From: Nocardia cyriacigeorgica
GTDB lineage: Bacteria; Actinomycetota; Actinomycetes; Mycobacteriales; Mycobacteriaceae
Assembly: GCF_010858045.1 (NCBI RefSeq)
Contig: NZ_JAAGVC010000027.1
Span: 1 to 60,255, forward strand
Direction of reading: 5' to 3'
DNA length: 60,255 nt
The notes below the pieces were generated by a model that saw only the letters and a program-made list of their open reading frames with translations, had not been told where the DNA came from and did not search any database. Both the position numbers and the translations under genes were made by a program. Positions 34,283-41,726 of this stretch are shown in pieces; position 1 is the stretch's first letter, and every line of letters starts with the position of its first letter.

Positions 34283-35005
34283 ATGGCTGGGCGTGTGGAG
34301 TACACGATCGACGAGCTTGCTCGCGAGGCCGGCACCACGGTGCGCAGCCTGCGGGTCTACCACGAGCGCGGGGTGCTGCCACCGCCTCGGGTCAAGGGCC
34401 GCACCGGGTTCTACGGCGCCGAGCACCTGAACCGGGTCCGCACCATCAGCCGGCTGCTCGATCGTGGCATCAAACTCAACGGCATCAAGGAGCTGCTCGC
34501 GGCGTGGGATCGCGGTGACGATCTCGGCGACGTGCTCGGCGTGAGCGAAAGCTCGGCCGAACCCGCGGCGAGCGCCGCGACCGAGGACATCATCGCGGCG
34601 ACCGAACTGGCCGAGCGCTACAGCGCGGTGCCCAACGGCCTGGCGCGTGTCGTCGCGGCCGGCCTGTACGAACCCGTCGACGCCAGCACCTATCGTCCGG
34701 CCGACCGCACACTCATCCGCGTCCTCGAACAGATGGAGGCGGCCGGGATTCCGGTCGACGACATGCTGGCCGAGCTGGAGAAACTGCGTACCGACGCCGA
34801 TCGTGTCGCGCGCCGCTTCGTCGAACTGTTCCACCGCACGGTCTGGCAGGAGTACCAGCGGTCCGAGCGGTCCGCCGCGGATCGGGCGGAACTCACCGAG
34901 AGCCTCGACGTCGCCAAGGTTGTCCCCGGGCAAGTGACGGGGGAGCTGGTGAACCGGTTCGTCGCACGCTATTTCGACGAGGACACCGAACTCGCCGAGC
35001 TGTAG
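34283..35005 (+). CDS. MerR-family transcriptional regulator
   Basis: This 240-residue protein begins with a MerR winged helix: YTIDELAREAGTTVRSLRVYHERGVLPPPRVKGRTGFYGAEHLNRVRTI. The C-terminal part (about 90-240) is helical and acidic, without Cys pairs for metal or small-drug motifs, so the ligand is not predictable. It starts 62 bases after whiB3. It might bind one of the palindromes in this region; no evidence decides this. Confidence 0.85.
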   Translation: MAGRVEYTIDELAREAGTTVRSLRVYHERGVLPPPRVKGRTGFYGAEHLNRVRTISRLLDRGIKLNGIKELLAAWDRGDDLGDVLGVSESSAEPAASAATEDIIAATELAERYSAVPNGLARVVAAGLYEPVDASTYRPADRTLIRVLEQMEAAGIPVDDMLAELEKLRTDADRVARRFVELFHRTVWQEYQRSERSAADRAELTESLDVAKVVPGQVTGELVNRFVARYFDEDTELAEL

Positions 35006-35074
35006 TGCCGCCCGGCGGTGCTGACCCCTGCTTCCACCTGCTGATTTCCCACCCCTGATAATTCCCCGCAATCT

Positions 35075-35100
35075 AATGCGCCGCCAACTAACGGTACATT
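35075..35100. promoter_or_regulatory. 26-bp GTAC dyad, site D
   Basis: Left arm AATGCGCCGCCA, centre AC, right arm TAACGGTACATT. The right arm is a perfect half-site. It lies 62-87 bases before the secreted protein at 35162. Confidence 0.5.
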
Positions 35101-35161
35101 GAGTGGCGACAACGATGGGGCTGTCCGTCAGGCCAGATCCCGATCAGCGAGGAACGGAGTG

Positions 35162-36094
35162 ATGGCGATGCGAGCGTTCACAGGAACCCGGCGGACGCCG
35201 ACATGGCTGGCGGGCGCCGCCATCGCGGCGGCACTCGCACTCACCCCCGCGGCCGTCGCGAGCTTGGCCGCGGCACCCGCCTCCGCGGTGGCGCCGGCAT
35301 CCGCAGTGGGCTCGGGGCCGGCAGGGGTAGCCGGTGCGGGGGTCGAATTCGTCAGTGACACCGGGTTCGCCGGTGAGATCACCGATAGCGGGACCACGGC
35401 CGATAGTGGGACCACGGCCGATAGTGGGACCACGACCGATAGCGGGACCACGACCGATAGCGGGACCACGACCGACAGCGGGATCAGCACCGACAGCGGG
35501 ATCAGCACCGACAGTGGTACCGGCGGTGGCCTCGGTGATGGAGGTATCGGCGGTGGACTCGGTGACGGCGGCGTCACCAGCGACAGCGGAGCCGGAAGCG
35601 GCTTCGGTGACGGCGGCATCGGCGGTGATGGTGGCTTCGGTGGCGGTCTGGGCGACGGAGGTGCCGGCGGCGGATTCGGCGGCAGTACACCCGATCCGGG
35701 CCTGCCCGGTCTTCCCGACCTGGGCGGGGACTCCGGGATCGGCACCCTCCCCGGCGGTGAGGCCCCGCAACTGCCCTCGCCCCCCGACCGCCCGGACACG
35801 CCTGACCTCGGTCAACCGGCGCCCGCCGATCCCATCCACCCGCACGACCCCAACGACGGCTGGCACAACGACCGCTGGCCGTTCCCCGACCCGGGCTATC
35901 CGCTCAGCCCCTTCTTCCCGAACACACCCACACCGCAATCGCACGACGACGCCGATCCGCCCTGCGCACCGTGGCAGCAGGGCGCGCACTGCGATACGGA
36001 CCTGTTCGACGGCGGACCCGCACAGCCGGCGCCGCACATTCCCGGCCTGCCGTTCGGGCTGTCGCTGCCCAGCGGCAGTGCCGGCCTGCGGTAG
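35162..36094 (+). CDS. Secreted low-complexity protein with hexapeptide repeats
   Basis: The protein (310 residues) begins with a signal peptide of about 35 residues (basic start, LAGAAIAAALALTPAAVASLAAAPASA). Mature protein carries about nine tandem copies of a D-S-G-T-T-x hexapeptide, then Gly/Asp-rich segments, then a Pro/His/Asp-rich tail with two Cys. It has no enzyme motif. ATG 35168 is an alternative start at better distance from GGAACGGAG. A GTAC dyad precedes it. The repeats suggest a wall-spanning or surface role; that is inference. Confidence 0.7.
   Translation: MAMRAFTGTRRTPTWLAGAAIAAALALTPAAVASLAAAPASAVAPASAVGSGPAGVAGAGVEFVSDTGFAGEITDSGTTADSGTTADSGTTTDSGTTTDSGTTTDSGISTDSGISTDSGTGGGLGDGGIGGGLGDGGVTSDSGAGSGFGDGGIGGDGGFGGGLGDGGAGGGFGGSTPDPGLPGLPDLGGDSGIGTLPGGEAPQLPSPPDRPDTPDLGQPAPADPIHPHDPNDGWHNDRWPFPDPGYPLSPFFPNTPTPQSHDDADPPCAPWQQGAHCDTDLFDGGPAQPAPHIPGLPFGLSLPSGSAGLR
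35382..35520 (+). repeat. 18-bp in-frame tandem repeat
   Basis: About eight copies of an 18-base unit (like GATAGCGGGACCACGACC) lie in tandem in the secreted protein gene, encoding D-S-G-T-T-x or D-S-G-I-S-T. The copies are nearly identical, which suggests recent slippage or gene conversion, so copy number may vary between strains. Confidence 0.85.
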
Positions 36095-36131
36095 TCCGCG
36101 TAGGCATAGCGCGCGCACGGCCGGCACCGTT

Positions 36132-36145
36132 TCTACCTAGGTAGA
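36132..36145. promoter_or_regulatory. Perfect 14-bp palindrome
   Basis: TCTACCTAGGTAGA is perfectly symmetric and lies 89-102 bases upstream of the reductase-like gene at 36234. It differs from the other two repeated motifs and may be an operator for that gene. Confidence 0.4.
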
Positions 36146-36233
36146 TAGTCGCGCGCCTACCGATGCGCGCCGCCGCGGCCCGGAGCAACAATGCGCACTG
36201 TCGCACAGCTAGGGACAGTGAGGGTTGCCTGGA

Positions 36234-36812
36234 ATGGGAAGCGTGACGTTATGGATGCAGATTTCGCTCGACGGCTTCGCCGAAGGGCCGGATGACGAGG
36301 TCCACTGGCCGGTCGTGGACGAGGAGCTGTGCGAATCGTCTCTGGACCAGTTGCGCCGCGCCGACCTGTTCCTCTACGGCCGCAAAACCTACGAGATCAT
36401 GGCCTCGTTCTGGCCGACCGCCGATGCGGCGCCGGGGATCTCGCCGTTCTACCTGGATTTCGCCCGCTGCTGGAAGCAGAAGCCGAAGATCGTCTTCTCC
36501 CGCACCCTGCGCACCGCGCCGTGGAACACCAGCGTGATCGGCGACGACATGGTCGAGCAGGTGGCGGCACTGCGCGACCGGCCGGACTGCGACATGGTGC
36601 TGTTCGGCGGCGCGGAGACCGCATCCACCTTCATCCGGCACGATCTGGTCGACGAATACCGGTTGTTCGTCCATCCGATGTTGCTCGGCGGCGGAGTTCG
36701 GTTGTTCCACACCGGTCCCGAAGCCGCCGGGCTGCAACTGGTCGACGTGATGACCTTCGACAGCGCCGTGGTCGGCATGCACTATCAGCATGCGAGCCGC
36801 GCGACGAGCTGA
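36234..36812 (+). CDS. RibD C-terminal/dihydrofolate-reductase-like protein
   Basis: This 192-residue protein has the RibD_C/DHFR-like fold: LWMQISLDGFAEGP at the start, LFLYGRKTYEIM in the middle, and DMVLFGGAETASTFIRHDLVDEYRLFVHPMLLGGGVRLF at the end. Members bind NADPH; the substrate is unknown. ATG 36234 follows GAGGG; a TTG at 36225 is in frame. A second member lies at 51055-51666. Confidence 0.85.
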   Translation: MGSVTLWMQISLDGFAEGPDDEVHWPVVDEELCESSLDQLRRADLFLYGRKTYEIMASFWPTADAAPGISPFYLDFARCWKQKPKIVFSRTLRTAPWNTSVIGDDMVEQVAALRDRPDCDMVLFGGAETASTFIRHDLVDEYRLFVHPMLLGGGVRLFHTGPEAAGLQLVDVMTFDSAVVGMHYQHASRATS

Positions 36813-36907
36813 ACACGGTAGGCGGTCGGCGTGACAGTGGCCCCGTAGCGGCATCCTCCGGCGAAATTTTCTTCCGGCGCCCGGTCCATCGGCTAATTTA
36901 CGTCCAT

Positions 36908-39367
36908 ATGGTCGTGTTACCGGTGTCCGACGGAGTGCTCTCCGAATCCGCTCACGAGTACCTCGGGGTGAGCGAATTCGTCGGGCGGACGGCCGAGTTG
37001 GCCCGGCTGGATGCCCTGCTGGCCGGTGACGCGCGGTTGATCAGCCTGGTCGGGCCCGGCGGAATCGGCAAGACCCGGCTCGCGGCCGAAGCCCTGCGTC
37101 GCATACCGCACGATCAGCGTCAACCGGTGTATTGGGCCAGGCTGGCCGAGGTCGAACGCGACGACCGGCTCGCCGACGAAGACGTGGTGCGCTCGGTGAT
37201 GCGCACCGACGGCGCCGATCCGTCGGAGTGGGATCTGCTGATGAGCACCTTCACCGACGCCACGGCCTCCGACGAGCGGCGAATCCTGGTGCTGGACAAC
37301 TGCGAGCACGTGCTCCGCAGCGTCGGCCGGGTGATCACGAAACTGCTGGCCACCGCGCCCGCGCTGACAATTCTCGCCACCAGCCGGGAACCGATCGGCT
37401 GGATCGACGAATACATCCTCACCGTGCCGCCGCTGGCCCCCGGCCAGTCGCTTGCCCTGTTGCGGCAGCGCGCCGAACGCACCGGACGCCCGATTCCCGA
37501 CGATCCGGAGCAGATCGAGATCGCCGAACAGATCTGCCGCCACGTCGATCACAGCCCGCTGTTCGTCCGGCTGGCCGCGGCCCGGCTACGTCATCAGCCG
37601 CCGGCCATGGTGCTGGCCGAACTCACCGGCGATCTCGACGACAAGCGCATGCGCTGGTCACACGGTGTGCGGGTGGGCAACGAGCACCGCCATCGCGGCG
37701 TGTACGACGTCATCGCGTGGTCCTACGACCTGTGCGGGCCAGAGGAAAAGCTGCTGCTGGAACGACTGTCGGTGTTCGCGGCCGGATACGAGACCGACGG
37801 CGCGGACGCGGTGCGCAACGGTATCGAGCTCGCCGACGCCGTCGCGGTGTGCGCCGATCATCGGCTCTCGCCCGGCACCGTGGAGTATCTGCTGGAACGG
37901 CTGGCGGAACGCTCCCTGCTATCGACCCACCAGACCGCCGAATCGGTGCGGTGGTACCTGGTGGAGAGCGTGCGGGTGTTCGCACGGGATCGCCTGCAGC
38001 GCCGGGATCCGGCCGAGGCGATCCGCATGGCGGATCGGCACCGCTGCTACTACCGCGATCGAGTGGTGGTCGGGGCCGATGACTGGTTCGGGCCGCGCGA
38101 GTGGGCCTGGGTGCAGTGGGTGCGCACGGCCTGGGACAACATCCTGCTGGCCATCGACACCGGACTCGATGATCCGGAGACCGCCGTCGTCGCCTTGGAG
38201 ATGGCCGCCGTCCTGCTCGCCACCTGGATCCCGTCGATCCGATGCGGGGGATGGGCGGTCACCCGGCTGACCGAGCGGGCGCTCGAGGCGGCGCAGACGT
38301 CCTCGCCGGCGGGCGTCAGGCATCGCATTCGCGCGTCGGCGATGCTGGCGTGGAATGCCATCTGGCAGGGCCGCAACGAATACGCGGCCCGGCTGCTCGA
38401 CGAATGCGTGACGTTGTGCCGCACCGATGCGGTGACCGGCGTGCCGTGGCGCGAGACCATCGGCATCGATACCGGCCTGCCCGCTCCCGTCGAATGGACG
38501 TGGGGTCTCGAGCTGATGCTCGTCCGTCGCGACCCGCGAGCCGTCAGCGTGCTGGATCGGGCCCGCCGCAAATACGCGGAGGCCGGCGATCACGCAGGCG
38601 AGGAGGGCAGCGATATGTTCCTGGCCCTGTGCCGCGCTGCGCTCGGTTCCCGGGCCGCGGCGTTGCACAGTTCCGCGCGCTATCTGGAGCGTTCGATGAG
38701 CTCCGGCTCGAATCTGACCAAGGCGTGGGCGCAGATCACGCGATCGGTCGCGCTGGCGAAACACGGTCGCGCGCGGGAAGCGCTGGAACTGATCGACGCG
38801 CTGCCCGCGGATCTGCGGCGCACCAGCGACAGCTGGACCGCCACCTGGGCGGTCGCCGCGCGCATCATCGCCAAGACCCGGCTGCTGCAGGCCGAACGCG
38901 AGCGGCGCGCAGCGGTCGCGATGGCCACCGAGATCGCCCGCATGGTGGGAAGTTTCGAGGAATTCGACCGGACGATGGGCGTGGCGGTCGCGGCGCTGCC
39001 CCTGGTCGCTGCCGAATTGCGGCTGGCCATGGAGGCGTCGGCGGCCGCATTCGGCGAAGGCCAGTGGCGCGAAGACGGACCGGGGGAGCACCCGGCCCCG
39101 CCGCGCTCGCGCCTGTGGGACGCCCTGTCGCGGGCCGAACGTGATGTCGCCATCCTCGCTGCGGCCGGCTGGCCCAACAGCGCGATCGCCGGCCGGCGGC
39201 GCAGTTCGGTCCGCACCGTCGACGCGCAGGTGGCGGGTATTCGGCAGAAGCTGATGATCTCCTCCCGCAACGATATTGCCGCCCACGTGCCGCCCGAGCT
39301 GGCCGAACGGGTGCGTGCGGAGGCCGAACAACGACCGCAGCGCCCGCGGCGGACGCGCGGGCGCTGA
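36908..39367 (+). CDS. LuxR-type regulator with STAND-like ATPase domain
   Basis: This 819-residue protein has an N-terminal P-loop ATPase (LVGPGGIGKTRLAAEAL near residues 40-60, and ILVLDNCEHVL as Walker B), a helical repeat middle, and a LuxR-type helix-turn-helix near the end (LSRAERDVAILAAAGWPNSAIAGRRRSSVRTVDAQVAGIRQKL). It resembles large ATP-dependent activators in actinobacteria. No ribosome site is clear; TAATTT at 36893 lies about 10 bases before ATG 36908, so the transcript may be leaderless. The frame continues upstream to 36329 only as a shadow. Confidence 0.85.
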   Translation: MVVLPVSDGVLSESAHEYLGVSEFVGRTAELARLDALLAGDARLISLVGPGGIGKTRLAAEALRRIPHDQRQPVYWARLAEVERDDRLADEDVVRSVMRTDGADPSEWDLLMSTFTDATASDERRILVLDNCEHVLRSVGRVITKLLATAPALTILATSREPIGWIDEYILTVPPLAPGQSLALLRQRAERTGRPIPDDPEQIEIAEQICRHVDHSPLFVRLAAARLRHQPPAMVLAELTGDLDDKRMRWSHGVRVGNEHRHRGVYDVIAWSYDLCGPEEKLLLERLSVFAAGYETDGADAVRNGIELADAVAVCADHRLSPGTVEYLLERLAERSLLSTHQTAESVRWYLVESVRVFARDRLQRRDPAEAIRMADRHRCYYRDRVVVGADDWFGPREWAWVQWVRTAWDNILLAIDTGLDDPETAVVALEMAAVLLATWIPSIRCGGWAVTRLTERALEAAQTSSPAGVRHRIRASAMLAWNAIWQGRNEYAARLLDECVTLCRTDAVTGVPWRETIGIDTGLPAPVEWTWGLELMLVRRDPRAVSVLDRARRKYAEAGDHAGEEGSDMFLALCRAALGSRAAALHSSARYLERSMSSGSNLTKAWAQITRSVALAKHGRAREALELIDALPADLRRTSDSWTATWAVAARIIAKTRLLQAERERRAAVAMATEIARMVGSFEEFDRTMGVAVAALPLVAAELRLAMEASAAAFGEGQWREDGPGEHPAPPRSRLWDALSRAERDVAILAAAGWPNSAIAGRRRSSVRTVDAQVAGIRQKLMISSRNDIAAHVPPELAERVRAEAEQRPQRPRRTRGR

Positions 39368-39400
39368 TTCGATCATCGTGGTCGGCGGTGCCTGCGGGAT

Positions 39401-39751
39401 TTAGTCCGGGCCGCACTCGCCGTGGCAACGGCTGCTGTAGCCGGGCTTGTTGTCGGACTCGGTGTGGCTGGAGGAGTTGCGCAGTCCGCCGTGGTTGTGC
39501 GAGCCGTAACCGCGTCCCTGGCCGTATCCGCGGCTTTGACCGTAACCACGCCCGTGGCCGTGCCCGTGGCTGTCGCTGCCACGGCTGCTGTGGCTGTCGC
39601 CGCGCTGGCTGGAAGCCTTGGCGTCCGCGCCCGCGGGCATCGCGGCCGCGATCTGCGGCGCCACCGCGGCGGGTACGAGGGCCAGCGCGCCGGCGAGGGC
39701 GGTGGTGGCCAGGATCTTGCGGACCGTGCCCCGGTGGAAAGTGCTGCTCAT
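39401..39751 (-). CDS. Small secreted Ser/Gly/His-rich protein
   Basis: This 116-residue protein has a signal peptide of about 37 residues (VRKILATTALAGALALVPAA) and a mature part rich in Ser, His, Gly, Tyr, with repeats of RGYGQ. Two Cys occur near the end (SSRCHGECGPD). ATG 39751 follows GGAGCAGACC. Function is unknown; His content could bind metal. Confidence 0.7.
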   Translation of the reverse strand: MSSTFHRGTVRKILATTALAGALALVPAAVAPQIAAAMPAGADAKASSQRGDSHSSRGSDSHGHGHGRGYGQSRGYGQGRGYGSHNHGGLRNSSSHTESDNKPGYSSRCHGECGPD

Positions 39752-39823
39752 GGTCTGCTCCGTTCGTTGTGCCAGTGCCCGCATCGGGTCGGCGGCTGGG
39801 CCTCGGCGCTGCCTGACCCAATC

Positions 39824-39849
39824 AATGTGTCGTTATATAACGGTACGAT
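39824..39849. promoter_or_regulatory. 26-bp GTAC dyad, site E
   Basis: Left arm AATGTGTCGTTA, centre TA, right arm TAACGGTACGAT. It lies between two divergent genes, 73-98 bases from the minus-strand secreted protein start and 87-112 bases from the plus-strand gene. Confidence 0.6.
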
Positions 39850-39880
39850 AGTCGATGTGACGCTGATTGCAGTACCGCTA

Positions 39881-39896
39881 TTCCCGGGGCTGGGAA
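39881..39896. promoter_or_regulatory. TTCCC palindrome, copy 6
   Basis: TTCCCG-GGGC-TGGGAA lies 40-55 bases before the DUF1801 start. It is 31 bases from dyad site E, the one place where both repeated motifs occur together. Confidence 0.5.
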
Positions 39897-39935
39897 GTGC
39901 TGACCGGACTGTGCTGTGCGTGGTGTGATCGAGAG

Positions 39936-40331
39936 GTGACCTACCGAGTCGATCCGCGCGTGGATGACTACATCGACGCGCTGCCCGCCTGGCAGCAGCA
40001 GATCTGCCGGGAGGTGCGCGATCTCGTGCACGCGGCCGACCCGCAGGTGCAGGAGACGATCACGCGGACCGTCCAGCCGTATTTCGTGCTCGACGGCAAT
40101 ATCTGCGCGCTTCTAGCGGCACGATCGCATGTGAATGTTTTCCTCTATGACGGCGCGATCGTCCCCGACCCGGAGGGCATCATCACCGGCGGGCACGACA
40201 ACAAGACCGCCCGCACCGTCGCGATCCATGAGGGCGAAACGCTGAACGCGCCCGCGCTGCTGGCCATGTTCCGGCAGATCATCGCCAACAACCGCGCTGG
40301 CGGCTGGCGCAAGCTCAAAGGCGAGCGCTGA
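39936..40331 (+). CDS. DUF1801 (YdhG-like) protein
   Basis: This 131-residue protein matches the DUF1801 fold: VDDYIDALPAWQQQICREVRDLVHAADPQVQETI, then PYFVLDGNICALLAARSHVNVFLYDGA and a C-terminal helix with basic end. The start GTG 39936 is chosen by homology pattern; the frame stays open to a TTG at 39867, but those residues look unlike the family and would overlap TTCCC copy 6. Function unknown. Confidence 0.75.
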   Translation: MTYRVDPRVDDYIDALPAWQQQICREVRDLVHAADPQVQETITRTVQPYFVLDGNICALLAARSHVNVFLYDGAIVPDPEGIITGGHDNKTARTVAIHEGETLNAPALLAMFRQIIANNRAGGWRKLKGER

Positions 40332-40364
40332 GGCCGTTCGCTCTCGCGCTGAGGCCGTTCGCTC
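40325..40364 (+). repeat. 19-bp direct repeat
   Basis: Two copies of GCGCTGAGGCCGTTCGCTC begin at 40325 and 40346, the first including the stop of the DUF1801 gene. It lies between convergent genes. Confidence 0.7.
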
Positions 40365-40379
40365 CGGCGGGCCGTCGGC

Positions 40380-41636
40380 TCAGCTCGCGGCAGCAGTCAG
40401 TTCCGCCGGGCCGCCACCATGCGCCGAACGCGCGGACCGCGCGGACCGCACCGCCGCGGCCGCGAGCATCGGCAGCCGTCCATCACCCAGCGACATGGCG
40501 TGATTGCCCAGTTGGTTGGTGACGAAGGCGATCGACAGCCCCAGACCGGGCATCGCCATCGCACCGGAGCCGCCGATGCCGTAGTGGCCGAGGGCGTGCC
40601 TGGTCAGGGTGGCCCCGACGATGCCGCGGTGATAGCCGAGCGCATGGTGCGGCGGGGCGCCGAGCACATAGTCGAAGCGGCTGTTGGCGGGCATCCTCGC
40701 GATCATCCTGGTGGTTTCGGGCTTCAGCAGCCGCCGATGGCCGACGCGTCCGTCATTGGCGATCGCGCCGTACATCGCGGCCAGTGCGCGCGCGGTGAAC
40801 ACGCCGTTCCAGCCGGGCATCATCGCCGTGTAGGGGCGCTCGGTCTGGCTCATCTCGGCCCAGCCGTCGTAGATCACTTCGCGCAGCGAGGTCAGCGGCC
40901 GCAGCGATCCGGTCAGACCGGTCAGCCGATCGAGTGGAACGCGGGCGATGTGCAGGCGCGGCGACAGCGGTGCGATGCGCGCCCGATGGTGGTCGGGTAC
41001 GCCGAACCAGAGGTCGTCCTGCCCCAGCGGCTCGGCCAGTTCGGTGCGCACCAGCTGGGGGAACGGCAAGCCGGTCGCACGCTGGGCGATCTCGGCCACG
41101 AGCGTGCCGAACGTCAGCCCGTGATAGCCGGAGGCGCGCAGCCGCAGCGGATCGGGTGCCGCGGCGGCGAGCGCGGCGGCCAGGGTGTCGTGGTCGAGCA
41201 TGCCGTCGGGATCGTCGAGGAGTCCGCGGGTGCGTTGCAGGCCGGCGCGATGGTTGAGCACCTCGCGGACGGTGATGGTGCCCTTGCCGTTGGCGGCGAA
41301 CTCGGGCCAGTAGGTGGCGACCGGTTCGTCCAGCGCGAGCAGGCCGCGTTCGATCAGCCGGTGCGCCACCGTCGCGGCGACGCCCTTGCCGGTGGAGTAG
41401 GCCAGCGCCATGGTGTCGCCGCGCCAGCGCCGGCCCGGTGCGGCCCAGCCGCTCCAGATGTCGAGCACCGGCTCGCCGTCCAGGTAGACCGCGAGCGCCG
41501 CGCCACCGTGGCGGCGACGACGGACCATCGCGAAGAACTTCATGGCCACCGGCACGAAGCGGTCGTCGATGAGCATCTGCGAGAGGGGTGGGACGGACTC
41601 CTCGGCCCACGCGCCATCGGTCCCGGTAGCCGGCAT
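40380..41636 (-). CDS. Serine hydrolase, beta-lactamase/esterase fold
   Basis: This 418-residue protein belongs to the class C beta-lactamase/esterase family: nucleophile Ser81 in STGK (Lys84), a Tyr in SGYHGLTFG, and HYGIGGSGAMAMPGLG near the C-terminus as the third motif. No signal peptide, so it is probably an intracellular esterase or lipase-like enzyme. It follows phosphoketolase on the same strand after 90 bases; these hold a GCTTGC/GCAAGC inverted repeat (41678-41697), which may belong to its promoter. Confidence 0.88.
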   Translation of the reverse strand: MPATGTDGAWAEESVPPLSQMLIDDRFVPVAMKFFAMVRRRRHGGAALAVYLDGEPVLDIWSGWAAPGRRWRGDTMALAYSTGKGVAATVAHRLIERGLLALDEPVATYWPEFAANGKGTITVREVLNHRAGLQRTRGLLDDPDGMLDHDTLAAALAAAAPDPLRLRASGYHGLTFGTLVAEIAQRATGLPFPQLVRTELAEPLGQDDLWFGVPDHHRARIAPLSPRLHIARVPLDRLTGLTGSLRPLTSLREVIYDGWAEMSQTERPYTAMMPGWNGVFTARALAAMYGAIANDGRVGHRRLLKPETTRMIARMPANSRFDYVLGAPPHHALGYHRGIVGATLTRHALGHYGIGGSGAMAMPGLGLSIAFVTNQLGNHAMSLGDGRLPMLAAAAVRSARSARSAHGGGPAELTAAAS

Positions 41637-41677
41637 GATCAGACTCCTTTGTCTGCGAAACGCCCCGGCCGCTTGCT

Positions 41678-41697
41678 GCTTGCTAGCAGTTGCAAGC
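41678..41697. promoter_or_regulatory. Inverted repeat before the serine hydrolase
   Basis: GCTTGC, eight bases, GCAAGC lies 42-61 bases upstream of the hydrolase start (minus strand). It could be an operator; there is no T-run to call it a terminator. Confidence 0.3.
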
Positions 41698-41726
41698 GAC
41701 CTTGCTACCGAATGTAACTCGTTTCA

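Noticed and set aside
35382..35520. CRISPR-like array
   Set aside because: Repeats are contiguous 18-bp units without spacers, in frame within a secreted protein gene.
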